Assembly (NCBI GenBank): GCA_030673845.1
Contig: JAUTCQ010000016.1
Location: 1-64,000, forward strand
Reading direction: 5' to 3'
DNA length: 64,000 nucleotides
DNA from: Verrucomicrobiota bacterium JB022
GTDB taxonomy: Bacteria; Verrucomicrobiota; Verrucomicrobiia; Opitutales; Oceanipulchritudinaceae
Both the position numbers and the translations under genes were made by a program. Below, in pieces: positions 42,113 through 49,584 of the stretch. A model generated the notes under the pieces. It was not told the DNA's origin. It did no database searches and saw only the letters and a list, made by a program, of their open reading frames with translations. Numbering within the stretch: the first letter of the stretch is position 1; the number at the start of each line of letters is the position of its first letter.

Positions 42113-43834
42113 TTATCGCCCCCGCTGCAGGCGGCGCAGGTAGTGCACCCAATCCTCTTGCGTCACCGGGGCCTGGCGATAGGCGATATGCCCGTCGGGC
42201 CGGACCAGCACGAGGCCGCTCTCGGGGAAGCCGAGGCGCTCCTGCAGCTTTTCGCGCGCGTCAGTGAAGACCGGGCAGGGGAGTTGACGCAGCTCCGCCG
42301 GTACAATGCGCCCGCAGATCAAGGCCACCTGCATCCATTCGGGCAAGATAGAGGCGCTCGTAAGCTCCTGGATCGCCTGGATCGTTTCGCGGTCGGCCTG
42401 AGTGCGCACGACGAGGAACAGGTTCCAGAGCTGCGGGTTTTGCCAGTCGCGCAGGCGCAGGTGGGTATTGCGGCTAAAGTCGAGCAGGTGGGTGTCGGGC
42501 AAGAGGTCTCCCACCATGCTGCCGTTTTTGAAGCGTCGGTTCGCGACCGACCCAAGGCTCTTGCTGCGGCTTTCGACATGCAGGAAGTCATGCCCGGGCA
42601 GGCTCGGCGCGGTCTCCATGTAGTCCAGCAGCTGTTGCCGCGCCAGGTGCAAGCCGCTGACGGCGGGCAGGATCCAGTTGCGCAGGGTGCGCTTCAGCAG
42701 GCTGGGGGTGCCCGCGAGCTGGCTGAGCTGGGCGGTAAAGCCGAGGGTCCGTTTGGCGGCAGCCTTGCGCTCGGTCTCGTAAGTCTCCAACAGGCTGGGA
42801 GGCAGTTGCCCACGCAGTACCGCATGGAGCTTCCAGGCGAGGTTAAAGGCGTCCTGCACGCCCAGATTCATGCCTTGGTTGCCCATCACGGGCATTACGT
42901 GCGCGGCGTCGCCCACCAGCATCACGCGACCGCGATGAAAGCTCTCGGCCATGGCGGGCTGGATCTCGACCGTGCGGTTCCATTTCAGCTGTCGTACGCC
43001 AATCCAGCTCTGGGTGCGCTCGGCGAGCAGCATCTCGGCCTGATATTGCGATTCAGGCCCTTCCGCGTTGGGGGCCAGTTGCAGGATCACGCGAAAATCG
43101 GCCCCGCCCATCGGGAAGAGCGCGGCGCCGCCCTCGGGGTGGCAATAGATCTGCCATTCATTGAGGGGTGGGCCGTTGCTCAGCTCCAGCTCGGCCACCC
43201 ATACACGTTCGGGCGCGCCCTGAGGCTCCAGCGCCAGGTCGAGCAGCTCCCGTACGGTGGAGTTCCGCCCGTCGCAGCCGACGAGGTATTCGGTATTGAT
43301 TATGCGCTCTTCGCCGGCGTGCTCCAGCACCACTTCCGCATACTGGGGGTGGTAAATGAAGTCGTTGAGTTGCCAGCCGCGCCAGACCTGTGCTCCGGCG
43401 CCCAATGCCGCCCGCTCCAGGATCTGGATCAACAGGCCTTGCTGGATGTCGCGCACCTCCGGCCAAGGGCTCTCCAGATCCTTCAGGTTGTGGGCAAAGA
43501 GCTGGTGCTCCTGGCTGTGGACACGGATCTCGTGGACCGGGACGCCGTGTTTGCGAATTTCCTCCCCCAAGCCCAGTGCCGAGAGGATCTCGAGCATGCG
43601 CGAATGGAGTGCAAGGGCTTGGCCGGCAGGCTGTTGAGACGCTTCTTTTTCCACCACGGCCACGCGGATCCCCGCTCGGGCCAGTGCCAGAGCCAAGGTC
43701 AGCCCCACGGGGCCGGCGCCCACGATCAGGACCTGCCAGTCCGTAGCGGTTTCTTCACTGGCCATATCGTTGGAGGGTAAAGCGTTTGCCACCGTGGCCA
43801 CAGCTTGATTCAAAGAGCGGGTGCATGCAATCAA
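42113..43834 (-). CDS. FAD-dependent aromatic-ring monooxygenase-like protein
   Basis: 573 residues, PheA/TfdB/UbiH-type flavoprotein: WQVLIVGAGPVGLTLALALA (FAD GxGxxG), EYLVGCDGRNSTVRELL (DG motif), and RVMLVGDAAHVMPVMGNQGM (GD motif) with NLGVQDAFNLAWKL. The C-terminal ~130 residues are a thioredoxin-like domain as in phenol hydroxylases. Substrate unknown. Start uncertain: TTG 43832-43834 overlaps the stop of the upstream gene by four bases and has an AGGA in front; ATG 43763-43765 gives MASEETATDWQVLIVG and fits the family better. Confidence 0.85.
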   Translation of the reverse strand: MIACTRSLNQAVATVANALPSNDMASEETATDWQVLIVGAGPVGLTLALALARAGIRVAVVEKEASQQPAGQALALHSRMLEILSALGLGEEIRKHGVPVHEIRVHSQEHQLFAHNLKDLESPWPEVRDIQQGLLIQILERAALGAGAQVWRGWQLNDFIYHPQYAEVVLEHAGEERIINTEYLVGCDGRNSTVRELLDLALEPQGAPERVWVAELELSNGPPLNEWQIYCHPEGGAALFPMGGADFRVILQLAPNAEGPESQYQAEMLLAERTQSWIGVRQLKWNRTVEIQPAMAESFHRGRVMLVGDAAHVMPVMGNQGMNLGVQDAFNLAWKLHAVLRGQLPPSLLETYETERKAAAKRTLGFTAQLSQLAGTPSLLKRTLRNWILPAVSGLHLARQQLLDYMETAPSLPGHDFLHVESRSKSLGSVANRRFKNGSMVGDLLPDTHLLDFSRNTHLRLRDWQNPQLWNLFLVVRTQADRETIQAIQELTSASILPEWMQVALICGRIVPAELRQLPCPVFTDAREKLQERLGFPESGLVLVRPDGHIAYRQAPVTQEDWVHYLRRLQRGR

Positions 43835-45450
43835 TCCTGCGCATCATTTTGCAGGCGAACGTATTGGTAGGGGTGCCAGTCGAGGGGATTGGCGGTCCAG
43901 CCCTTCACCTCGGGGCGGATCAGGTAGGCGGTGGTGTAGTGGTAGATCGGCAGCATGACAGCTTGCTGCTCCAGATATCGCTCGGCCTCGGCGTAGCGTT
44001 GGCGACGCTGCTCCGGAGTGGTGGCCCGCGCGGCTTCCTCCAGCAGGGCATCGTAGGCGGTGTCGCCCCAGCGGCTGTAGTTGTTGCTGTGGCCGCTGGT
44101 CCAGATTTCAAGAAAGGTCTGAGGCGAGACGTAATCGGCGATCCATACCGCGCGGGCCACCGCAAACTCGCCTGTACGTCGGCGCTCGTAATAGGTCTTG
44201 GCCTCGACGTTGCTGAGGTTGACGGTGATGCCGTAGGCCCGTTGCCACATGCTCTGGATCGCTTCTGCGATGCGCTGGTGCGTCTCCGAGGCGTTGTAGA
44301 CCAGCTCCAGCGCCGGGAAGCCTTCACCGTTCGGGTAACCGGCTTCGGCCAAAAGCTGCTTGCCCTCCTCGATCGTGGGGAGGGAGGTTTCGGCGTCCAG
44401 CAGGCGCTCGGGCGTGAACTGCAGGGCTGGTTGCTGGCCGCCTTGCAGGATCTGCTCGGTGATCGCGCGGCGGTCGATCGCGGCGCTCAAGGCGCGTCGC
44501 ACGCGCACATCGTCGAGTGGCTTCACCTCATGGTTCAGCAAATAATAATACGTGCCCAGGTAGGGATCGACGCGCAGCACCTCCGGCTGGTTCTGTTGGT
44601 AATACGGCACGCGGCGCGGGGGCAGGGCCTCCGTCACATGGAGTTGACCGGCCTGAAACGCGCGCTCCTCCGTGCTGAGGTCGGTAATCGGGAAAAAGCG
44701 CACGCCTTGCAGGCTCGTCTGGGCGTCGTTCCAGTAGTGCGGGTTGCGCTCCACGACGATGCGCTCGTTCGGTCGCCATTCGCTGAAGCGGAACGGCCCG
44801 TTGCTGACCATCCGGCCCGGGCGCGCCCAGGCATCCTGTCGTACAAACGCCTCGCCCGCAGCTTCAACCGTCGCGCGGGGCAGGGGGGCAAAGCTCGGGT
44901 GCATCAGGCGTTCGAGCAGGTCGGGCACCCGGTGGTCGAGCCGCACCTGCAGCGTGCGCGTATCGAGCGCGCGGACGCCCACCTGCGCAAAGTCGGTTGT
45001 TTGCCCTTGGTTGAAAGCCTCTGCACCATCGATCACGTAGAGCATGGCTGCGTTGCCCGCCGCTACCGCCGGGCTTAACAGGCGCTGCCAGGCATAGGCG
45101 AAATCCTGCGCCGTGAGCGGCTCCCCGTTGGACCACTTGGCTTCCGGGCGGAGGTGGAAGGTGTAGGTCAGCCCGTCAGGCGAAACATCCCAGCTCTCGG
45201 CGACGCCCGGCTGGGGAGAGAGGTCTTGCGGGTTGGGCGCGGTCAGCCCCTCCCAGAGCGCGAGATGCAGATTGATCGCATTGGCGCTGGTCGAGAGCTG
45301 CGGGTCGAAGCTTTCCGGCTCCGGACCGGTGCCGACAAGCAGATAGCCCTCCTGGGCGGCAAGGTCGACTTCGGCGGTGCGACGGCAACCGCCCGCCAGC
45401 AGCAGGCAAATGAGGGAGACGATCAGGCAAAAGGGCCGGAAAGGGCGCAT
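43831..45450 (-). CDS. Oligopeptide-binding lipoprotein (OppA/SBP_bac_5)
   Basis: 539 residues from ATG 45448-45450. Signal peptide with lipobox LLAGGC (CLIVSLICLLLAGGC), then the family-5 solute-binding fold: LVGTGPEPESFDPQLSTSAN, WEGLTAPNPQDLSPQPGVAE, FHLRPEAKWSNGEPLTAQDF, VRRALSAAIDRRAITEQIL. Binds peptides or related ligands for an ABC importer; the permease and ATPase genes are not next to it. The frame extends 19 codons further upstream without a signal peptide start. Confidence 0.93.
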   Translation of the reverse strand: MRPFRPFCLIVSLICLLLAGGCRRTAEVDLAAQEGYLLVGTGPEPESFDPQLSTSANAINLHLALWEGLTAPNPQDLSPQPGVAESWDVSPDGLTYTFHLRPEAKWSNGEPLTAQDFAYAWQRLLSPAVAAGNAAMLYVIDGAEAFNQGQTTDFAQVGVRALDTRTLQVRLDHRVPDLLERLMHPSFAPLPRATVEAAGEAFVRQDAWARPGRMVSNGPFRFSEWRPNERIVVERNPHYWNDAQTSLQGVRFFPITDLSTEERAFQAGQLHVTEALPPRRVPYYQQNQPEVLRVDPYLGTYYYLLNHEVKPLDDVRVRRALSAAIDRRAITEQILQGGQQPALQFTPERLLDAETSLPTIEEGKQLLAEAGYPNGEGFPALELVYNASETHQRIAEAIQSMWQRAYGITVNLSNVEAKTYYERRRTGEFAVARAVWIADYVSPQTFLEIWTSGHSNNYSRWGDTAYDALLEEAARATTPEQRRQRYAEAERYLEQQAVMLPIYHYTTAYLIRPEVKGWTANPLDWHPYQYVRLQNDAQD

Positions 45451-45551
45451 GGCACGGCATCTTGGCAATTGCGCGCGCACAGGCAAAGGCTTTCTCGTTT
45501 CAAACAACCGCAGGCTTCACACCCGGCGCCCTATGGGCTAGCGTGCGGCCG

Positions 45552-46454
45552 ATGGAATCGCCCTCCAATCTCGCCGGACGCTGGATCCGCCTTTCCCTCT
45601 TCGTGGGGGCGGCTACGCTGGCGGTCAAGCTGGTGGCCTACTGGGTCTCCGGTTCGGCGGCCATCCTCGGCGACGTGGCCGAGAGCGTGGTGCACATCGC
45701 AGCCGTCACCTTCTCGCTCTTCAGCGCGGCCCTCGCCGCCAAGCCGGCCGACGAGAGCCATCCCTACGGGCACGCCAAGATTGTGTTCTTCGCGGCGGGG
45801 CTCGAAGGCATGCTCGTGATGGCGGCAGCACTCGTGACGGTGGCCAACGCCGTCTGGGCCCTCTGGTCTGGTGCAGAGCTGGGCCAATGGCAGCTGGGCC
45901 TTGCCCTCAGCCTCGGCGCGGGTGGCGCGAACGGCCTGTGGGGCCTCTGGTTGCGGCAAAAAGGCAAGCGTGCCGATAACTACCTGCTGGCCGCGCATGG
46001 CGAGCACCTCATGGCCGATGGCTGGACGAGCTTGGGCGCGGCGGTCGGGCTCGTTCTGGCGGGGTTGACGGAGTGGCGCGCGTGGGACGCCATCGCCGCC
46101 TGCCTCGTGGGCCTGCACGTGCTCTGGAGCGGTCTGCGCCTCGTGCAAGGCAGCGTCGGCGGACTGATGGATCGCGCGGAGCCGGAGCTGCACAACCGCC
46201 TGTGTCGCCTGCTGGATGCCGAAGGCACGCGGCTCGAGTTTTCCTGGCACCGCCTCCGCCATCGGCCCCTCGGCGAAAGCTATTGGGTGGACGTGCACCT
46301 GCTTTTTGACGACGAGATGCCCCTGCGCGAAGCCCACCGCCGCGCCACCGAGCTCGAACGTGCCTTGCGCCGCGAACTGGGGCCCGGCACCGAGCTGAGC
46401 ACCCATCTGGAGCCGCAGGAAGACCACGCGCTCCAACACCCGCCCAAACCCTAA
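45552..46454 (+). CDS. Cation diffusion facilitator (CDF) transporter
   Basis: 300 residues from ATG 45552. Zn/Fe/Mn-proton antiporter family. Motifs: AAILGDVAESVVHIAAVTFS in TM2 (family usually has D-x-x-x-D or H-x-x-x-D; here D-x-x-E), SHPYGHAKIVFFAAGLEG, and AAHGEHLMADGWTSLGA in TM5 (H-x-x-x-D). C-terminal cytoplasmic domain with EFSWHRLRHRPLGESYWVDV and LELERALRREL-like end. A longer open frame starts at 45462 but its extra 30 residues are not family-like. Metal specificity cannot be read. Confidence 0.92.
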   Translation: MESPSNLAGRWIRLSLFVGAATLAVKLVAYWVSGSAAILGDVAESVVHIAAVTFSLFSAALAAKPADESHPYGHAKIVFFAAGLEGMLVMAAALVTVANAVWALWSGAELGQWQLGLALSLGAGGANGLWGLWLRQKGKRADNYLLAAHGEHLMADGWTSLGAAVGLVLAGLTEWRAWDAIAACLVGLHVLWSGLRLVQGSVGGLMDRAEPELHNRLCRLLDAEGTRLEFSWHRLRHRPLGESYWVDVHLLFDDEMPLREAHRRATELERALRRELGPGTELSTHLEPQEDHALQHPPKP

Positions 46455-46476
46455 CCGTAAACGGCATAAAAAAAAC

Positions 46477-46504
46477 GGCTCGCCCCTGAGACAAAGGGCG
46501 AGCC
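46477..46504 (-). terminator. Hairpin with long T-run on the minus strand
   Basis: Perfect 9-bp stem GGCTCGCCC / GGGCGAGCC, preceded by nine A's on the plus strand (a T-run on the minus strand). It would stop minus-strand transcription entering the CDF gene; on the plus strand it is a weaker terminator. No minus-strand gene is visible upstream in 46505-46720. Confidence 0.65.
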
Positions 46505-46723
46505 GCCAGCGAGTGCAAGCGAGACAGGACGCAGACTAGCGCTGATAAACGGCCAGCTGAAACCGGCCAAAGTTATTTGTATATTAGGCAACGCGCGCCG
46601 ATGTACGGCAAAGGTTTTTTGGGCCTAGGTGATTTTAGTGGCGAATAGATTGTAAAAATCCGTAGCCCATTCTCTGCGCTTGACTTGGGGGAGAAATGCG
46701 CCCAGGGTTATCGTTTCTGTATT

Positions 46724-46799
46724 GGGGCTGTAGCTCAGTTGGAAGAGCGCTACAATCGCACTGTAGAGGTCGTCGGTTCGATCCCGATCAGCTCCACCA
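46724..46799 (+). tRNA. tRNA-Ala(CGC)
   Basis: 76 bases. Acceptor GGGGCTG pairs with CAGCTCC, discriminator A and encoded CCA. D-arm GCTCAGTTGGAAGAGC, anticodon stem CTACA/TGTAG with loop ATCGCAC (anticodon CGC), T-arm with GGTTCGATC. TTGACT at 46680-46685 is a possible -35 element. Confidence 0.95.
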
Positions 46800-46808
46800 G
46801 ATTTCTTT

Positions 46809-46831
46809 CCGCATTTCCGGCGGGTTTTTTT
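46809..46831 (+). terminator. Terminator behind tRNA-Ala
   Basis: Short stem CCGC (46809-46812) / GCGG (46820-46823) followed by GTTTTTTT. Confidence 0.5.
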
Positions 46832-47028
46832 ATGCCCGGCGAAGAGGACAGGGCAGCGGCGACCACCGTGGGGTCGTAGTTGTAGAAGGTAGACTGGCCA
46901 CCGCCCACCGGTTGCAGCTCCAGGCCGAAGTCGTTCCGGGTAACGATTTCGCTATGCAGCCTGATGCTCGCGATGATTCAGCAGTCAAGGGCCAGGAACA
47001 CGCTCAGAACCCGCACCGGTACACGAAA

Positions 47029-47051
47029 AAGCCCGCGACATTTGCGGGCTT
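47029..47051 (-). terminator. Displaced terminator of tRNA-Val
   Basis: Stem AAGCCCGC / GCGGGCTT with T-run on the minus strand (GGGCTTTTTC). It lies one base before the left 30-bp repeat, i.e. exactly where the terminator of the minus-strand tRNA-Val would stand if the element 47053-50787 were removed. No other minus-strand gene needs it. Confidence 0.75.
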
Positions 47052-47052
47052 G

Positions 47053-47082
47053 AAATGGTGGGCGCGATTGGACTCGAACCAA
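47053..47082. repeat. Left att site of the tRNA-Val element
   Basis: 30 bases identical to 50788-50817 (offset 3735; the flanking bases 47052 and 47083 differ). It equals the last 27 bases of tRNA-Val plus three A's, ending in TGGTGGGCGCG read as complement of CGCGCCCACCA. Confidence 0.93.
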
Positions 47083-47345
47083 ACGCCGAAAATTCGCAAA
47101 ATGTTGAGGTTGAAATAGAACTCGATGTGAACTCCCCCCAGCGGGGCGGAATATGGGGCGTGATCAACAAAGAGGGGGAATTCTGCGGTAGCTGCGGGGC
47201 GAGCTTCGATTCGAGCATCGCCCCATTCCTCGAGTTTTGGCCCACCGTTCCAGAGCGTGAGCGTCGCCAGATCATCGAGCTGCTGAAGCAGTCAGACTTT
47301 CATGCTCGAGTTCGAGAAGAAGGGGAGGCCGCGCATGAAGGCTGA
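47055..47345 (+). CDS. Small protein with CxxC motif, start of the element
   Basis: Open frame of 96 residues beginning inside the att repeat; the first ~25 residues (MVGAIGLEP...) come from the tRNA and are surely not selected. A more likely start is GTG 47160 (VINKEGEFCGSCGASFDSSI) or GTG 47127. It has a single C-x-x-C and APFLEFWPTVPERERRQIIE, a run that looks conserved. The end overlaps the next gene by 11 bases. No family recognised. Confidence 0.5.
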   Translation: MVGAIGLEPNAENSQNVEVEIELDVNSPQRGGIWGVINKEGEFCGSCGASFDSSIAPFLEFWPTVPERERRQIIELLKQSDFHARVREEGEAAHEG

Positions 47346-47730
47346 AGAGCAGCATTCCGAAACGGAACCCTGTGAACCCTGCCTGAGCGGCGAGCGAAAG
47401 ATGGCAGGCGAAGAGCCTGAAGGGTCAAGGCGGGGACCCACCGCTACGCGGCGCGCAGCGTCATTTTCTGAAGCTGAGGCGGAAGAAAATGATGGGGGGG
47501 AAGCCTTGAGCCGCAGGGCCGAAGCCGCACAATCTGAGCCAGCTCAGGTAGAGGCACAGGGGGCGGAACGGCCACGAAACGAGAAGATCCGCGTTTCGTT
47601 CCTGGTGCGCGGTCGACAGGCGCAAAGGCTCCGCGATCTAATGTGTGAGCTTTGCACCGAGTCACCGGCCGACGCAGCTCGCCACGTCTTCAACCTCGGG
47701 CTGAAGGCTCTGGTAAAGGAGGAGCAATGA
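47335..47730 (+). CDS. Ribbon-helix-helix-like DNA-binding protein
   Basis: 131 residues from ATG 47335. A long low-complexity acidic/Arg-rich N-terminal part, then RNEKIRVSFLVRGRQAQRLR (beta-strand plus helix A) and ESPADAARHVFNLGLKALVK (helix B), the pattern of RHH/Arc-type DNA-binding domains. Its TGA overlaps the Rep start (ATGA), suggesting it regulates copy number or binds the origin with Rep. No closer relative recognised. Confidence 0.6.
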   Translation: MKAEEQHSETEPCEPCLSGERKMAGEEPEGSRRGPTATRRAASFSEAEAEENDGGEALSRRAEAAQSEPAQVEAQGAERPRNEKIRVSFLVRGRQAQRLRDLMCELCTESPADAARHVFNLGLKALVKEEQ

Positions 47731-48518
47731 GCTTCGCACCTGGTGTCCTCAAGCAGTTTCACCCGGAATCGTGGTTTGATCCGGTCGGTATCAAGAAGGT
47801 GCTGAAGCGCCTGGAGCCGCGGCTCCCCGACGTTTCTGGCGCGCTCTTCCTTACGTTGACGATTGATCGGAAGCTTTTTGGCGATCCGGCCAGCGCATTC
47901 GAGTATACGCGCAATAGGCTTCGCAAGGTGTTCTATCGCCTGAGGAAGGGAGTCATGTGGAAGGGGAAGCTCGTGAAGATCGACGCGCCCTATTGTGTGA
48001 AGGTGGAATTCCATCACGACCTGGAGGGCTGGCCGCATTTCCACGTGATCTTTCTCACCCGGCGTTTCTTTGACGGAGAGCTTCTAAGGAAGCTTTGGGA
48101 TTGTGGCCGTTGTGACGTGAAGCGGATCAGCAACGAGGATTTCCGTTACCTGCTGAAATACGTCGTCAAAGGAGCCGGTGAGGTGCCGGAGTGGGTAAAG
48201 CAGCGGAAGCGCATCCGTATTTTCCAGTCCTCCCACGGCTTTCTGAAGCCTCTACCAGAGAAAGAAGAGGATGAGGAGCCGGCTTCGGAATGCCCTCCCA
48301 GAAGGCGCGATACCTCCACGATTGGGGAGCGCCTGGAGAAGTGGAGGAAGACCGCGCTCTACATCACTGAAAACTGGGTTCAGCAATTCCGGCTGGAACG
48401 CCCCTTTCGGGAGATACTCGATGAAATCGTCTTGGATGTCGCTATCGCTGGGCGATACCTCGGGTATTTCCGTGTGCAAATCAATGAACCTCAACAACTA
48501 CACGAATGGATAACATGA
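47727..48518 (+). CDS. Rolling-circle replication initiator (HUH endonuclease)
   Basis: 263 residues. N-terminal motif I-like SGALFLTLTIDRKLFGDP; motif II GWPHFHVIFLTRR with metal-binding H104 and H106; motif III FRYLLKYVVK with candidate nucleophile Y141 and K144/Y145. This is the arrangement of small HUH replication proteins of rolling-circle plasmids and inovirus-type phages; no helicase domain. It would nick the double-strand origin of the excised circle. Start ATG 47727 overlaps the previous stop; the next gene overlaps the Rep stop in turn. Confidence 0.82.
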   Translation: MSFAPGVLKQFHPESWFDPVGIKKVLKRLEPRLPDVSGALFLTLTIDRKLFGDPASAFEYTRNRLRKVFYRLRKGVMWKGKLVKIDAPYCVKVEFHHDLEGWPHFHVIFLTRRFFDGELLRKLWDCGRCDVKRISNEDFRYLLKYVVKGAGEVPEWVKQRKRIRIFQSSHGFLKPLPEKEEDEEPASECPPRRRDTSTIGERLEKWRKTALYITENWVQQFRLERPFREILDEIVLDVAIAGRYLGYFRVQINEPQQLHEWIT

Positions 48519-48889
48519 ACGAGGCACAAAAAAGCCCGGCGGCAACCGGGCAAAGTCACAAGGGTGACGGCTTGACTGTATCGGGACTCTACTTGCTCGG
48601 ATACGTGACGTCAAACACTGCGCGCGTCTTCACGCGCAAAGATGGTTCCGGCCGCTTTGTCATCGTGAGGCATGAGCTGGCACTTCAGCCGGGCACTGCT
48701 GTGCTCGAGCAGTTCATCGACGCAGCGACTCCTGCGGTCCAGGTGAGAGGGGACGAAGTGGTGACCTTCCCCCGTATGCCTGAGTTCAAGCAGGTGCTGC
48801 TGCGTGTGACTCAATGGAAAGAGGTCGAAAAGACGCTCTTTATCAAGCAATTCGAGATCATCCAGGTAGACGGAAAGGCTGTTGCTTAG
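48515..48889 (+). CDS. Small hypothetical protein behind Rep (124 aa)
   Basis: ATG 48515 overlaps the Rep stop (ATGA); an ATG at 48506 is also in frame. Beta-rich sequence: TVSGLYLLGYVTSNTARVFT, GSGRFVIVRHELALQPGTAV, FKQVLLRVTQWKEVEKTLFI. Size, position directly behind Rep and predicted beta content recall single-strand-DNA-binding proteins of rolling-circle phages, but no motif proves it. Last gene of the four-gene left operon. Confidence 0.65.
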   Translation: MNEAQKSPAATGQSHKGDGLTVSGLYLLGYVTSNTARVFTRKDGSGRFVIVRHELALQPGTAVLEQFIDAATPAVQVRGDEVVTFPRMPEFKQVLLRVTQWKEVEKTLFIKQFEIIQVDGKAVA

Positions 48890-48898
48890 CGGGTGGAG

Positions 48899-48942
48899 AG
48901 TGGCTGGCGGATGGGCGGCGCGAGCCGCCCGCCGCTAGCCAC
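48899..48942. promoter_or_regulatory. Large imperfect hairpin, candidate double-strand origin or terminator
   Basis: Outer arms GTGGCTGGCGG and CCGCTAGCCAC, inner perfect stem GGGCGGC / GCCGCCC around GCGA. It is the only large secondary structure in the element, located between the two operons. The following bases are not a clean T-run. Rolling-circle origins carry such structures beside the nick site, so this is the best origin candidate; a plain terminator for the Rep operon is the alternative. Confidence 0.45.
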
Positions 48943-49024
48943 CTTCCCTTGTTTAAGGAAACGAGTAAGTGTCCAGCATAGGATTACACGATGTTACAAA
49001 ATATGCGTTGACTACTGTAATTGA

Positions 49025-49405
49025 ATGTCACATAAGGGACCAATGAATAAACAAGAATGGGAAGAGGTTCAGATGCGACTCCATGAACTTGAGCGTGATG
49101 CCCGGCCTGACAGTGATTATCACGAGGAAGGAAGGCCTAGCCCACGGGAGCTGTTGAAAGCAGCGATCGAATTCGATGAGGATCGACAGACCGAGGCCAA
49201 TCTTCGGGAGTACAGTGACACGATCGAATTTCTTCGGCAGCAGGGGCATTCTTGGAGGAAGATAAGCGAGTTTCTTGCGAAACACGGTATAAAGGTTAGC
49301 CACAATAAGGTTTACTATATGTTCCGTGGTGAAGATCACGAAGAGTTTGCGCCGGGCCAAGTTGACGAAGAAGCGCCTGAATTTGAAGACGAGGATGACC
49401 GATGA
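49025..49405 (+). CDS. HTH-like hypothetical protein (126 aa)
   Basis: Acidic N- and C-termini around a helical DNA-binding-like core: YSDTIEFLRQQGHSWRKISE, then FLAKHGIKVSHNKVYYMFRG. The spacing fits a resolvase/KfrA-type helix-turn-helix. ATG 49025, or ATG 49043 (MNKQEWEEVQ), which has a better SD (AAGGGAC). TTGACT at about 49010 may be part of its promoter. Its TGA overlaps the next start, so it heads the xis-int operon and may regulate it. Confidence 0.65.
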   Translation: MSHKGPMNKQEWEEVQMRLHELERDARPDSDYHEEGRPSPRELLKAAIEFDEDRQTEANLREYSDTIEFLRQQGHSWRKISEFLAKHGIKVSHNKVYYMFRGEDHEEFAPGQVDEEAPEFEDEDDR

Positions 49406-49584
49406 ATGATCGTCTTCTATCGCTTCAGGACGCAGCTAAGGTTCTCGGAATATCGGTTCGCTCACTCTATCGTCTGGTTCAGGCTGAGGAGTTGCCAAAG
49501 CCGTTAAAGCTCGGCCGTTCGTCACGCCTGCGTCATAGCGATCTTCAGGCATACATGGACCAACTCACCGCACGCCAAGGGTAA
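49402..49584 (+). CDS. AlpA/MerR-like excisionase
   Basis: 60 residues: RLLSLQDAAKVLGISVRSLY, then RLVQAEELPKPLKLGRSSRL and RHSDLQAYMDQLTA. This is the HTH_17/AlpA winged-helix signature of excisionases and recombination directionality factors. It overlaps the preceding gene (ATGA) and the integrase start by one base (TAATG), giving a co-translated xis-int pair. Confidence 0.88.
   Translation: MNDRLLSLQDAAKVLGISVRSLYRLVQAEELPKPLKLGRSSRLRHSDLQAYMDQLTARQG

Noticed and set aside
41381..43780. 799-codon plus-strand frame
   Set aside because: Antisense across two clear minus-strand enzymes.
43786..45078. 430-codon plus-strand frame
   Set aside because: Antisense of the OppA-like gene.
46840..47028. 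Possible gene fragment between tRNA-Ala and the element (minus)
   Set aside because: A short stretch (GLELQPVGGGQSTFYNYD) looks protein-like, but it has in-frame stops nearby and no start; not enough to call.
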